Of a DNA stretch of 64,000 bases, positions 23,781 to 34,688 are shown piece after piece. A model generated the notes under the pieces. The model was not told the DNA's origin. It saw only the letters and a program-made list of their open reading frames with translations, and made no database searches. Every line of letters starts with the position of its first letter. The stretch's first letter is position 1. This DNA comes from Cyclina sinensis (Eukaryota; Mollusca; Bivalvia; Venerida; Veneridae): contig JAAONU010000018.1 of the NCBI GenBank assembly GCA_012932295.1, positions 242,206-306,205 on the forward strand, in the 5' to 3' direction. Position numbers and translations under genes: made by a program.

Positions 23781-23940
23781 TGGCCTATGACCTGAAAAAC
23801 TATAGGGATCATTTACTGGTCATGACCAACCTACATACCAAGTTTGGGGAAGGTGGATCTAAGGGTTCTCTTGAACTTGATCGGAAACAATATGCCCCCT
23901 CATCTTCAACTGAGCGGGTGGGGGTGGGGACAGAGAACCC

Positions 23941-24540
23941 TGAGTGAAGCCCCAACCCTAACCCTAGGCGATTTCTGATTGCCTGTCTCGAGACATTGGT
24001 CGACCCCTCTGACATGTCAAAGGCGTTGTTGAAGGTCTTTGGCCGTCAGTACTCTTATTACTCAGAGCTTGATTGACAACATAGCAGTCGTCTCGGACGT
24101 CATCTTGGACGTCCACTTCTTTGGATCTCAACCACGTCACCAGATTTTTTATAAGGTGACCATAATCGACAGACAACGGACTCTGAAACATTGAAGTCAG
24201 TTGCAGTCTGGGCATGTGTACTTCCGGTCTGGAATAACAAATGACCCGCCAATGCTGACGTTCCGTTAGACGTCACATAACTTTAATTGCATATTTGATT
24301 GTGAATTTGTATCGATATCTACACAACACAATATTCTGAAAGTTTGGCCCAAATAAAGTCACAGTTACCATGATTTCGGTCAATGTTAAAATCCGCGTGT
24401 TACACCTCATGTCTTAAAGTTGCACGTGCAGCATAAATTAGAACGAAATTTCTATACTTTAGTGACCTACACATGGACGACCGTTATAAAAATATACCTG
24501 ATGATTGCCTATAGAGAGTAGGTTTCCCATATTATAACAA
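23941..24540. other. Intergenic, nothing recognised
   Basis: It contains a short CCAACCCTAACCCTAGG (telomere-like, opposite orientation to the one at 20.17 kb). It is otherwise unassigned sequence leading into the integrase fragment. Confidence 0.5.
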
Positions 24541-25430
24541 AATAACATAATATCTCCTTCTTTTTGTGAACAGTAAAAAAGCAAAAACCATAGTGAAAGC
24601 ATCAACAAGGTTTTCCATTCTGTTTGCTCTTCCGCAATATATTCAGACTGATCAGGATTCACATTTTATGTCAAACATCTTTCAAGAAGTTGTATCTAAT
24701 CTAGGAATTATGCAATATAGGTCATCTGCTTATCACCCTGAAAGTCAATGTGCTTTAGAGCGTTTTCATCTAACTTTGAAAAACATGATTAGAATGCGTT
24801 GCTTTCAAACGTAAAAAAGACTGGGATGATTGCATTCATTTACTTTTGTTTACTGTAAGAGAGGCTAAACAGGAGTTTTTAGTCCTCAGTGTTTAGTCCG
24901 TTTGAGTTAGTTTTTGGTCATATAGTTAGAGGTCCATTAAAAACGGTTAAAGAAACGATGTTGGGTAATATAGAAAAAAAACTTCAAATTTTCTTTAATC
25001 TGTTTTAGATTTCCGAGAAAAATGAATTTGACATGTAAAATACATCATTTAAATTTCTATAGAATTTAAGCTTCTAAAAGCAGCTCGTTCACAGTTGAAA
25101 GGCAGAATTAAAAAATGTCTTTCTACTGTAATTCGTTATTGTTGGTGAAATCTTTGTTTTCTGACAAAAAAAAAACTCGCCTCGCTTAGGTCACATTGCA
25201 AGGGGAAAACACATTTTTCGTAAACCCCTTCTTGGAGAATTCCCGTTTAATATGGAATACGGTATCCCCGAAGCAGGTGCTTGCTGTACTAAGTGAGACG
25301 TTCCGCAACATTGCGTCTTCAATTCGTTTCATGGATAAAACAATACAGAGTAAAAAAGTTCACAAGAATGAATCTGAAGGTCACCTTTCTTCAAGCAGAT
25401 TTTCTCTAATTTAAGCTGACAGCTGCAATT
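24541..25430 (+). pseudogene. Ty3/Gypsy-type integrase fragment
   Basis: The frame at 24566-24814 matches the core of a retrotransposon integrase: a TDQDSHF segment in the place of the second catalytic Asp, then YRSSAYHPESQ and ALERFH. The latter two match the usual SSAYHPQSQGALERFH signature with the catalytic Glu. Past a frameshift, FELVFGHIVRGPLK continues the C-terminal part. Stops and shifts follow, so this is a dead fragment. No LTR was recognised next to it. Its sequence differs from the minus-strand element that begins 1.4 kb further on, so they are two families. Confidence 0.8.
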
Positions 25431-25611
25431 TTACTATCATTGACTCTGACAATTGCATCTTTACTAAATTTAGCAATATCAATAACCCCATTCAATGTGA
25501 AATTATTTTTTCCACCGTACCTTTGATTTCTCTCAAATGAATTCCATCGCTTGTTAAATAAACTTTTCGTGTCACCACTTCCGGTCTCTTATGAAATAAA
25601 TAGAAATAATT

Positions 25612-26172
25612 CACGTTTTGCCTACTGCTACTGCTGCTAATGCTACTGTCAACTTCACGTTTTCTTTACTGCTACTGCTGTTACTGCGACTGCCAACTTC
25701 ACGTTTTGCCTTCTGCTGTTACTGCTGCTGCCAACTTCACGTTTTCTTTACTGCTACTGCTGTCACTGCCACTGCCAGCTTCACGTTTTGCCTACTGCTG
25801 TTACTGCTACTGCCAGATTCACGTTTTCTTTACTGCTACTGCTGTTACTGCTACTGCCAGCTTCACATTTTGCCTACTGCTACTGATGTTACTGCTTCTG
25901 CCAGCTTCACGTTTTCTTTATTGTTACTGCTACTGCCAGCTTCATGTTTTCTTTACTGCTACTGCTGTTACTGCTACTGCCAACTTCAAGTTTTGCCTAC
26001 TGCTACTGCTGTTACTGCTACTGCCAGCTTCATGTTTTGCCTACTGCTACTGCTGTTACTGCTACTGCTACTGCTGTTACTGCTACTGCCAGCTTCACGT
26101 GTTGCTTACTGCTACTGCTGTTACTGCTACTGCCAACTTCACATTTTTCTACTGCTGCGTACTGCTACTGTT
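25612..26172. repeat. CTGCTA/CTGTTA minisatellite, about 45-bp unit
   Basis: The unit is built of ACTGCTACTGCTGTTACTGC, TACTGCCAGCTTCACGTTTT and then GCCT or CTTT. At least a dozen units occur, some with lost or gained trinucleotides. Because the core is a trinucleotide repeat, all three + strand frames remain open (up to 234 codons, Leu/Cys/Tyr-rich). I regard those frames as artefacts of the repeat. Confidence 0.93.
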
Positions 26173-26479
26173 CACTTCCTATACATTAAATACACTTGGT
26201 TTGCGATCAAGCGAGTCTGTATTTTGTTTCACAGATATAAAGACAGGTGTTAAAACTCGTATTTTGATATCATTTAGACGCGAATGTGCTCACTTCTGTT
26301 TTTTTGTTATCGTTATTTTCCTCTTTTTTCAAAAATTAATTTAGATTTTATATACAGATATAACTATACCTGTTGCCACAAAACAATTTTGTTTATATTA
26401 AGAACGAATAATATGTACATTGATTGCAGTCACATGAAATTTTAACTACTATTGGTATCACTATTCCCGGTGTTGGAGA

Positions 26480-27020
26480 AAACTGTGTATCCAGCTTGTT
26501 TCGAGCTTTTTTAACTAAGACTGTCACCAGGCTTTAGTTTGCAGTGCTCGGATTCCGGCGATTATCCGCATAACGCTTATTATAGACTTTTGCGTTAGTG
26601 TCTCTCTTTCTGACATATGTATCTTTGGCTTTCACAATAAATTGGGTAAGTTGCGTTCTGAGGGGAAAGTCCGGTGCTAAGATGTGGTGTGCTATGATAA
26701 GTGAGCAGAAACTTGCTTCAGCTTAATTTTGTAGTGATGTCCCAAAACACTTGCGGTTTTTAGAAATTTGACAAGCGGTTTCATGAAAGCTTCGGCCGCA
26801 GCATTTGACATAGGGTGAAGTGGTGTAATTTTGCGATGTTTAAATCCATAGTACTGTGCGAATTTCGAGAAAATATGAAACTTTTTGATAACAACGATAA
26901 ACTTCATTATTGCAACATACATGTACCAGCTTTGTCAATTAATCAGATTGAAGTGCCTTATGACATATCTAAGAATACAATCTTTCTGTGTGAAATTTGC
27001 CACATCTTTCAGTGTTAATG
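26480..27020 (-). pseudogene. Gypsy integrase, C-terminal half (broken)
   Basis: The minus-strand frame at 26692-26922 contains FAQYYGFKHRKITPLHP, the segment before the catalytic Glu of Gypsy integrases, then a degenerate MSNAAAEAFMK in place of the usual ANGEAERFM. Further down, a K-x-SERE-like tract corresponds to the C-terminal region. Stops interrupt it. It belongs to the 26.4-30.6 kb element. Confidence 0.75.
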
Positions 27021-27029
27021 ATCTAGGAA

Positions 27030-27800
27030 CGGCTCCCGGGGTGGGGGGGGGGGGGGGGTCCACTCGCTATATATTTGGGGGGGGGGGGGGTTCTGACATA
27101 CGGGGGTATTTTTTTTCATATTTTTGTCTACAATGGGGTATGTCATTTTTACTGTGTCTCTGAAGGGGTCTGTAAAATCTAGTCTCTAATGGGATTATAA
27201 TTAGCAAAGATAATTCTAGCTACCATGTGTTGTAACTGAATCTTAATCATAGCAGGTCAGCATCTTTATTGGATTATAACAGTACCCTGTCATTTTAGAG
27301 CTTATCTTATAATTATTATATAAATTACATCCCTTATCAAAAGTATCTAAGTATTGCACAGCAGGAAATAACATCTGGAACAAACTACAAGCAGTCCATG
27401 GCATGCATATTGTCTTATATCAAATTACTTGACATGAAATGGACAAGGGTATTTATACATGTGCATGGAATAATATTAATCATTTTACCTCGAATTGCTC
27501 TGAAATTTTAAATGATATTTTTTTTGTGAGAGCAAGGACTGTCATTGAGTTTACATCTTAATTTATCTTGTTAAAATATAATTATGCTTCATACTGTCTT
27601 AAAATTTTATGATATGAATGTATAAACACCTGAAAAAGGGGTGTATGATTTTGCATGTTGGTCTACAATGGGGTTTCTAAGATGCCTAAAAAGTCTACAA
27701 TGGGGTTGCGTATTCAGGAAAAAGAAGTTTACAATGGGGTCGGGGTTCAAGACCTCTATCCGAACCCCTGCCCCCCGCCAAAAATTTTTCAAGTACCTCC
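27030..27800. mobile_element. G/C-tract-bounded insertion inside the Gypsy integrase
   Basis: The left boundary is GCTCCCGGGGTGGGG with G runs of 15 or more (27040-27090). The right boundary has CCCCTGCCCCCCGCC and ACCTCCCCCGGGG. The ends are therefore G-rich and C-rich in inverted arrangement. The interior repeats TCTACAATGGGG at least four times (about 27130, 27660, 27700, 27730). It separates two parts of the integrase that should be adjacent. It contains no coding capacity. Confidence 0.6.
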
Positions 27801-28329
27801 CCCGGGGAAAGGCTGCGTGCACAATGAATTTCACATAACTTTCGGCGGTGCTATCAGGTGTCAAGTGATTACCTGTCTGTCTTGAGAAGTAATCTGATAT
27901 CATTAATTTCCCCGCGCGATAAACGACCGTAAAATTGTATATTGTTAAGTGTACTCGCCACCTCTCTAGCCTTGCAGATTAAATCAAATTTGCTTTGTAT
28001 TGTTGAAAATTGATTCTAAATAGATATGAAAATGTTTGCATCCAAACACACATGCTAGAGCCTAGAGCCTCGCGTTCAGTTTGACTGTAGCGCTGTTCTT
28101 CTTGAGAAAAGTGATCTGCTTATATATATATTCCAGAAACTCCCACGGGACTTGCATCCACCCGCGATTTTGTATCTTTTTGTGGGTCAAAATAGTTCAT
28201 GATCCTATCGCTGATTAATTCATCTCGCAGCTGATTGAATGAGCGTTCCTATTCTGTGTTCCACACAAACAAACGGGTGATTTTTCTGCGTTAGTCTTCG
28301 TAAGGGCTCAGATACTGTTGAATAATTTT

Positions 28330-28990
28330 TGATGAAATGAGATACGTAATTTGTCATGCCAAGAAAATGTCTAAATTCGCTTTGATTTTTCTGCTTTTCA
28401 GCAATTTTTATCGCCTCAACCTTGTCTGGATCTGGGGAAATTCCATGTTCGAAAAATACGTATCCGAAAAACTTTATCTTCCTTTTTTTTTACCAAATTC
28501 ATACTTTGCTTTGTTAAATGTCAAGTTCTTTTACTGCTGCCGTTTAAGGACTGCCTCTAAGTTTGAATCGTGTTCTTTTCGTGTTTTACCGTGAATGATA
28601 ATGCCATCACTGATATTTAAAGGAGCATTCAGTACCTATAACACTTGTCTGATTTCATTTTGAACTATTTCGGGAGCCACGCTTACTCCAAAATCTGTGC
28701 GTTTATACCTGCGTAGTCCGGCCAAAGTGGCAAGCACAGTTATGTGTCGACTTTCTTCGCTTAACAAAAATTGATGGAATCCTTTTTAAAGATCAACCTT
28801 TGAAAATGCTGTGGCCTCATCTAATTCTTAGATTATGTCGTCGATTGTAGGCGTTACGTGTCTTTCACACTTGAGTGCTTCATTGAGGTCATTTGCTTAA
28901 CGTATGTCGACACAGATTCTGATTTCGTTTGGTGACTTTGGCTTAGGGGCAACCACGATGTTCGAAACCCATGGAGTCGGACCTGTGACA
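28330..28990 (-). pseudogene. Gypsy reverse transcriptase remnant
   Basis: The minus-strand translation shows NIVVAPKPKSPNEIRICVDIR followed after a stop by ANDLNEALK, then ATAFSKVDL and GFHQFLLSEESR. These correspond to the first RT blocks of Ty3/Gypsy polymerases (VxKPNGxxRxCxD and FSKLDL.xGYHQ). At least five in-frame stops are present. It belongs to the 26.4-30.6 kb element. Confidence 0.75.
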
Positions 28991-29599
28991 TTTTTGATGA
29001 TGTGAAGCTGTTCTAGCCGTTGTATTTTTTTCTGCCTGATCTCGCACATGGAAAAGTATTCTTCTTGGCGGTTGTGGTGTAAGAACTATATTCGCATCAA
29101 TGTGGAACTTGATTTGCTTGACTTTTAGCTTGCCCAGACCATTGAAAACAGAATTATAATTTTCACACAGTTCTGCGTGAGATCCCCGATACGTCTTTGA
29201 TGGTTGATCATATTCCCAAATCGACGGCTGTCTCGTAGCTGATAATCGTTTCAGACGTGCCGTTTATGACTTGGAATTCTGCGGTTATGAATTTCGATTC
29301 TGATTTAACTGAGCAAATGTACTTCTCCTTTTATTGGCAGAGGTTTACTCTGACCAAATGCTTAAACTTTTATTTTTGTCTTGTGTAATTAAGATTTATG
29401 CTTCATTTTGTTTACTGGTCAAGAACGTTGATGTTCGAACTCGTGTCAACGAGAACTAGTGTTTCAACACCACTGATTTTCAATGTCACTTTTGGTAGCT
29501 TTTTTCTTAGAAATAGCCTTCACATTTGATTGAACTCCAAATAACACCTCAGGCTCCGAATCTTCAGTTTCTTTGCTAATGTCATTTTCTGCAATCTCG

Positions 29600-30111
29600 T
29601 TCAGGCTTTGATTTTAATTGTTGGATGTTAAGAGTTTTTGACAGACAACTTGAAAATGGTTCATTTTATGACAGTAGTGACGTTCTACACCAAGCGCCGG
29701 GCATTTCTTGTTATTGGGATATATACCACCACAGTTTCTTCAAGTGTCCTTTTGAGGTATCGTCCTTCTATAGCGTTGCGTAGGTTGTGGGAATTTGTAC
29801 TGAGGTTTAGTTTGCAACGGCGTTTGTTTAACTTTGTTTACTTTTTCAGATGATGATTCTGTTTGTCTGCCCATAGCTTTTTACTGTTTTTCAGTAATTG
29901 TTTCCCCACTGTTCTGGTGCGAATTCTTGAATTCATAGCGTTCAAACTCTCTGTTTTTCTTTGGTTGGAAATATGACGCAAGTTCACTCTTTACTGCATC
30001 GTAGTTCGAGTCATCATCACTGAAGCTCATTGTACCGTATATTTCGAAAACCTCGTCTCCTGTGTAAGGTAACATTAGCGCTTTCGTACGTCTTCTAGAG
30101 TCAATGTTCAT
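29600..30111 (-). pseudogene. Gypsy gag fragment
   Basis: The open frame 29881-30111 (76 codons) starts at ATG and contains LPYTGDEVFEIYGTMSF and ASYFQPKKNREFERYEF, typical of Gypsy gag. A degenerate zinc knuckle follows on the minus strand at about 29640-29750 (CPALGVERHYCHKMNHF in part). It lies about 300 bp inside the LTR, as expected for gag. Confidence 0.75.
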
Positions 30112-30431
30112 AGCAATAAATAAATTTTATAATTTTCCCACGTATTTTTGCGAACGCGGTCCAATATAACTGTCATCCCCATTAGTCAAAATAATTCAAG
30201 TGACGTCTTGAGCATATTCTGAGATATTTTTTGTTTTGGGTCAGAATCTCACTATAACGTACGGAGGAGAGATATTGACTCATACAAAAATTACACAATA
30301 TCTCGACTCCCATAAAATAAGTTGGACTATCTTCCCCATGTACATCAAATCGCTTCACATTAAGTCAAAAAATATATTAAATCCTAATGCAGAATGTAGT
30401 TGCATGTAATCCAATTTATCCTCGTCACCAA

Positions 30432-30617
30432 TGTAGTATTCTCATAATAGCAAGACCCAACACTGGATGGTTATATGAAATATTTATTTACAACCTACTC
30501 CTAAGACGCTCCAAAGAATACTGCCTGTATATAATATTGGACATGCACACCATTCGCTAGGAGTGGGAGGGCTTATCATTATACTAGTAAGCGGAGCTTA
30601 TCATGGCTAGACATTAC
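30432..30617 (-). repeat. Probable 5' LTR of the Gypsy element
   Basis: On the minus strand it starts TGTAATGTCTAG and ends ATACTACA, with an internal ATTATATACAGG TATA-like box and AAATAAATATTTC. It is directly followed by TTGGTGACGAGG, where a primer-binding site is expected. The TG...CA ends and position are right for an LTR. No second copy was found to confirm it, so the boundaries are provisional. Confidence 0.45.
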
Positions 30618-31430
30618 AAGTGGACTTGATATATTTTTGTAACGGATCCTGTAGATAAAACTCGAATCAGATGATATACTTTCTTTTATAATATTATGGC
30701 AACAATTTGATGGTACAACTTATATCATGTTTAAAGTAAAGTAAAGTGACACTCAAATTCATTCTTGTGAACTGTCGTACCTTGTGTTGGTTATATAGTG
30801 GTCCGGGGCATTTATCCTTGAAACGAATGTCTGTGGTTTTTGGTCCAATATAATGTGAGCGCATGCACGAAGAGTGAATGTGATCAGTCATGTGACGGCA
30901 CACGAAAATAGAAATTCTAAATATAGGTTTTATACCGTTCGTAACGCTATAGCCTATGATGGAGAAACTACCCGTTTCTTTTTACAATCACAAAAGGTTG
31001 CACTGGGTGACAATTTGTCTGTAGATGGTTATTGGTAGACGTAATACACAAAGATAGTTAAAATCAAATTCCTAGACAATGACCATCTATGAACGAACTG
31101 CTTTAAATTAAGTGTTTTGCAAATAAATAGTCGCTTTCATCATTGTGAAAGCAGGGTAGACAAAGATAAAGCTATTCTCCTAAGTTTTTGTAGCACTTTT
31201 GAATCTGTCTTTGGCGGCTTCTTTTCGTACTAGTCTTGTAAGTTATATTGATATTATTTAACTTTATGAGCCACCTATATATAAATATATATTAAGCCTA
31301 AATAAAAGTTAGAAACTGCTAATCAGTGAGTCTCTTTCTTCATGTCTTAATGTATGAGTTGAATCGGTTACCGGAGGTTTCGGTAAATGACACGTTCGTT
31401 GGTGTAAGTGACTGCCATTACATGATTTCT
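30618..31430. other. Intergenic, nothing recognised
   Basis: AT-rich sequence flanking the Gypsy LTR, with no gene or repeat family identified. Confidence 0.5.
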
Positions 31431-31433
31431 CAG

Positions 31434-31690
31434 GGCTGGATCCAGAAATTTCTGACTGAGGGGGTTTGGGGGAAGGTACGGAAGGGGATGTCCACCTTCC
31501 GTGGGGGGGGGGGGGGGGGTGGGATGCCTCCCACAATAAAATTTTCTAAAAAAGGTGGAGTAATTGGCTCATTTTGGTGCATTTTAGGCATAAAAATATA
31601 ATGAAATTTGTGTGAGAATTTTAAAGAAATATACTGGTATTCTTTGAAATGTTTAACCAAAGCAAAAAAAAAAAAAAAAAAAAAATACGG
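31434..31690. repeat. GGCTGGATCCAGAAATTT element with G tract and A tract
   Basis: The sequence begins GGGCTGGATCCAGAAATTT, contains a G run of about 16 at 31502-31518 and ends beside an A run at 31663-31685. The opening is a common start of G-tract repeats in invertebrate genomes as I remember them. No coding content. Confidence 0.5.
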
Positions 31691-31859
31691 TATGACAAGT
31701 TTTAACTTTTTATTTTATATTTATAACGTCCTCTGAAACAAATAATTTATCAAAAAGTAAATTGGCATAACAAATAAAAATGTCATCACAATATCAGGCA
31801 CCTGATCATGGTCAGCAGACGCTCATTTAACAACTTTATCAAATAGACGCTTGAAAATC

Positions 31860-33032
31860 TTAAGGTCAAGGTCACATTTGACAGAGTTATGCCCCTTTTT
31901 GTACTTGGATTTTGTCATGAAAACTTAACGTTGGCAATAACTATGCCATTTCTTAACATTTCGTCATCAAACTTTCAAATTCTATTGCTTGCGACAACAG
32001 GGTCGTGATGATGCCAAAATCTGTAGGTCAAGGTCACAAATGACAGAGTTATGTCCCTGTTTGTACTTGGATGTTGTCATGAAAACTTAACATTGGCTAT
32101 AACTATGCCATTTCTTAATATTTCTTCATCAAACTGTCCAGTTGTAATACTTACAATTGTATCACTTAAGACAACACCATTTCTCAAGGGCAGATAACCC
32201 TCAAATTTATTGTTGCAATGTTATGCCCCTTTTTCAAGTTAAAATTTCTTAGTTAACCTTTTTCTTTATGTCCATGTCTCAAAAAGTGTCAAAGATATTC
32301 CATTCAAACTTGGAATACTTGATCACCAGCAAATCCCCTGTAAAGATTATTGGTACCCATGTCCCTGGGGTCACAGTTAGCCCCACTCCTAGAGGTCACC
32401 TGATTTTGCTTATACTTATATATAGGAAAAAACTTCTTAAGCCTAGAAATTAAATATTAACTGACATGAGATGGGTAAGTACTCCCCCCACCGTTCCCTC
32501 TGCATGGGGACCCGCCCCACGTCCCATTATTTTTTTACAACCCCCACGCCCTATTTTTTTAATACATAGGTACTTGACTCCCCATCCATCCTCAACCCCC
32601 TCCCCCCAACCAGTCACCCCCCCACCGGCCCAATTTTTTTTTAATACATAGGTACTTGACTCCCCATCCACCCCAAACCTGTCACCCCCTCACCCCCCCC
32701 CCCCCCCCCCGGGTCCGATTTTTTTTTTAAATTTTTTAATACATAGGTACTTGACTTCCATTCCCCTCCCCCCACCAGTCACTCGCCCATGCACCCCTCC
32801 CCCCGCCGGCCCCAATTTTTTTTAATACATAGGTACTGAACTCCCCATCCACCCCCAAACCAGTCACCTCCCCCTCCCAAGGGTCCAATTTTTTTTTTTA
32901 AATAGGTACTCCCCCCACAGGGACTCGATTTTTTTTTTAAATACATAAGTGCTTGACCCGAATTTTTTTTTCATCTTGTATGACTAGGTACTTGCCCTCC
33001 CCCAATCAAATTTTTTTCACTTGGGCCTCTTG
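31860..33032 (+). mobile_element. Second copy of the TCAAGGTCA / poly-C repeat element, intact 3' end
   Basis: The blocks match 8441-10260 in the same order and orientation: GGTCAAGGTCACATTTGACA units, ACTTGATCACCAGCAA, GGTACCCATGTCCCTGGGGT, then AAATACATAGGTACTTGACT with C and T runs. It ends TTGGGCCTCTTG-TTT at 33032, the terminal motif shared by other hairpin-ended elements here. The C/T-run part contributes about five tandem units. Confidence 0.75.
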
Positions 33033-34293
33033 TTTAACTTAGCCTATAATTAATTATCCAGCACTGAGAAAAGTGGAGCATGCTGTCTGTGGACAGGTCT
33101 TGTTGTACTTTGACTAGCATGCTGTCTTTTCCGGCAGGCTCTTGTTTACTCTCCTGCGCATCGGTCGAATGTTTCACTTTGTGAAGTAATGTTAGTGTAT
33201 TCATTTAGCTGCTGAGGGAGCGTAGCTCTTGTTTACCTTTTTAGTTATTCTAACAGAGTACCCAAGGGCGACACAAGTGTTCCACTGTAATTTGGTTTGT
33301 GAATACCTACATTATATAACTTATACCTTATAACAATCTTAATTTATTAAAAAGAAAAGCCATTTTCTAGATATAAGATCAATTTACCGAACTTGTAATT
33401 TACTGAACAGATATACCATACGGGACAGTAGACTGGCTCCAGTCCTTATGTTCTGTTTTCAATTTATGATCTCCCTTGTTTGTAGACTTTTCTATTTTCT
33501 TACTCCTGAATATAGATTGTTGCACTATCAGTATGAAGTGAGAAGTCAGTGTAGTAGCAGAAGTATATGAATATATAATTTAAACAATCTAGCCTAGTGC
33601 CAGGCTAATAGGACAGTAACGGCCCCTTTCTAGCTACGGAAAGCATAACTTAGATAACCCCCAAGTACGGATCAGTCAGCACTTCGCACTTTCCTGGGTT
33701 GAACTTGAGCGATGCTCTTGTGCACCCCCGAAGTCAATTTCGGAACACTTTCATGCCCGTAAAAAACTGTTAAACAAATCAAGCAAACCAGTCATATGAC
33801 TTCCGGTGTACTGGTAAACAACATTTAAGAGTTTTTGGGGGTATATTTCTATATATTTCTGCCAAAACAATCACAGTGAAATGGATGGCCTTAGTGCTGC
33901 GTGATGATATGTTACCTATTTGTTTCCAGTTCTTCTGAAATAGTTTTTCATCCGACCATTAGTTTAAAGTTCGGATTTTTTTTTATTCGGATATTTTAGA
34001 TACACGGAAGAAATAAAATCGGCGGCACGAAATACCCAAATACACCCAAATATACCTAAATACATCCAAATATACCCAAATACACTTCAAATATACTTCA
34101 ACACTGATGAAAGACAGCTTTTAACAAATACCTATTGTCAAGTTTGTTTCTGCAAAAGCACAGATGTAAATAAAATCACTCGAAATGTAAAATGTAATTA
34201 GAGAAGCAAGCAAAAACAACTTCAACTTAGTACTGCCAAAAGTCAATACTGACTATACTAGGCAGGCGCATGTCAGGAACATTTAAAATTATA
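33033..34293. other. Intergenic, fragments of repeat ends only
   Basis: Further CTCTTGTTTA-type ends occur at about 33130-33150 and 33225-33240. A short ATACACCCAA-type tandem run lies at about 34030-34105. No gene recognised. Confidence 0.5.
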
Positions 34294-34560
34294 CAAGAGG
34301 GCCATGATGGCCCTGTATCGCTCACCTGAGTATGACTGCTTTAAACAAAGTTACTATGGACCTGGTTATTTGACCCCAGATGGCCCATATTCAAACTTGA
34401 CCTAGAAATTATTGAAACAATCTCTTTGACAAATTTCAAGGTTATTTGTACTGAAAATGTTATCAATTTTTATCAAATAGAAACATCAGACCATTAAGAT
34501 AATATAGATTTTAAGAAATGTATCAAAGTTCATTTGATAATGATCAAAGACAAAATGGTA
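34294..34560 (-). mobile_element. 3' end of an AGCTCACC-type hairpin element, minus strand
   Basis: On the minus strand it ends CTCAGGTGAGCGATACAGGG, CCATCATGGCCCTCTTG, the same terminal arrangement as at 51930-51961 and 49730-49766 on the + strand. The other end was not found. It shows that the family is inserted in both orientations. Confidence 0.7.
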
Positions 34561-34688
34561 TCACCTACTCTGATAACTTAGTCCAACTAATTGTACGCAA
34601 ATCGAGATATTGTTTAATTTTTTGTATTGGTCTATATCGAGATTCTGACCCATAACAAAAATATCTCAGAATTTGTTCAAGGCGTCAC

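Larger units (their letters stand above)
22180..23940. repeat. Long tandem array, units carrying TTCAAGGTCACTGTGACCTTGGCC
   Basis: About eight diverged units of 150-240 bp contain TTATTGATCAGAAACTGTTT, TTTCAAGGTCACTGTGA, CCTTGGCCTTTGACCT, TATAGGGGTCATCTACT and ACCAAGTTTG. One stretch of about 180 bp (around 22681-22860) is duplicated nearly exactly at about 22921-23100, so at least one recent duplication occurred. Two perfect inverted-repeat-3 hormone-response-like sites lie inside (23233-23247 and 23766-23780). Confidence 0.85.
26400..30617 (-). mobile_element. Decayed Ty3/Gypsy LTR retrotransposon, minus strand
   Basis: Read on the minus strand the order is: LTR (30432-30617), primer-binding-like TTGGTGACGAGG at about 30420-30431, gag (from 30111), protease-like DTSSNINV (about 29430-29465), reverse transcriptase (about 28990-28330) and integrase (about 27907 to 26480). 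Gag shows ALMLPYTGDEVFEIYG and YFQPKKN, followed by a Cys/His knuckle-like segment near 29640-29750. The order gag-PR-RT-IN is that of Ty3/Gypsy elements. Many stops and frameshifts make it non-functional. A separate G/C-rich element splits the integrase at about 27030-27800. No left-hand LTR was found, so that end is probably lost. Confidence 0.8.

Noticed and set aside
25618..26344. Leu/Cys/Tyr-rich + strand open frames up to 234 codons
   Set aside because: They are translations of a CTG/CTA/TTA-type minisatellite in all frames; no domain and no splice context.
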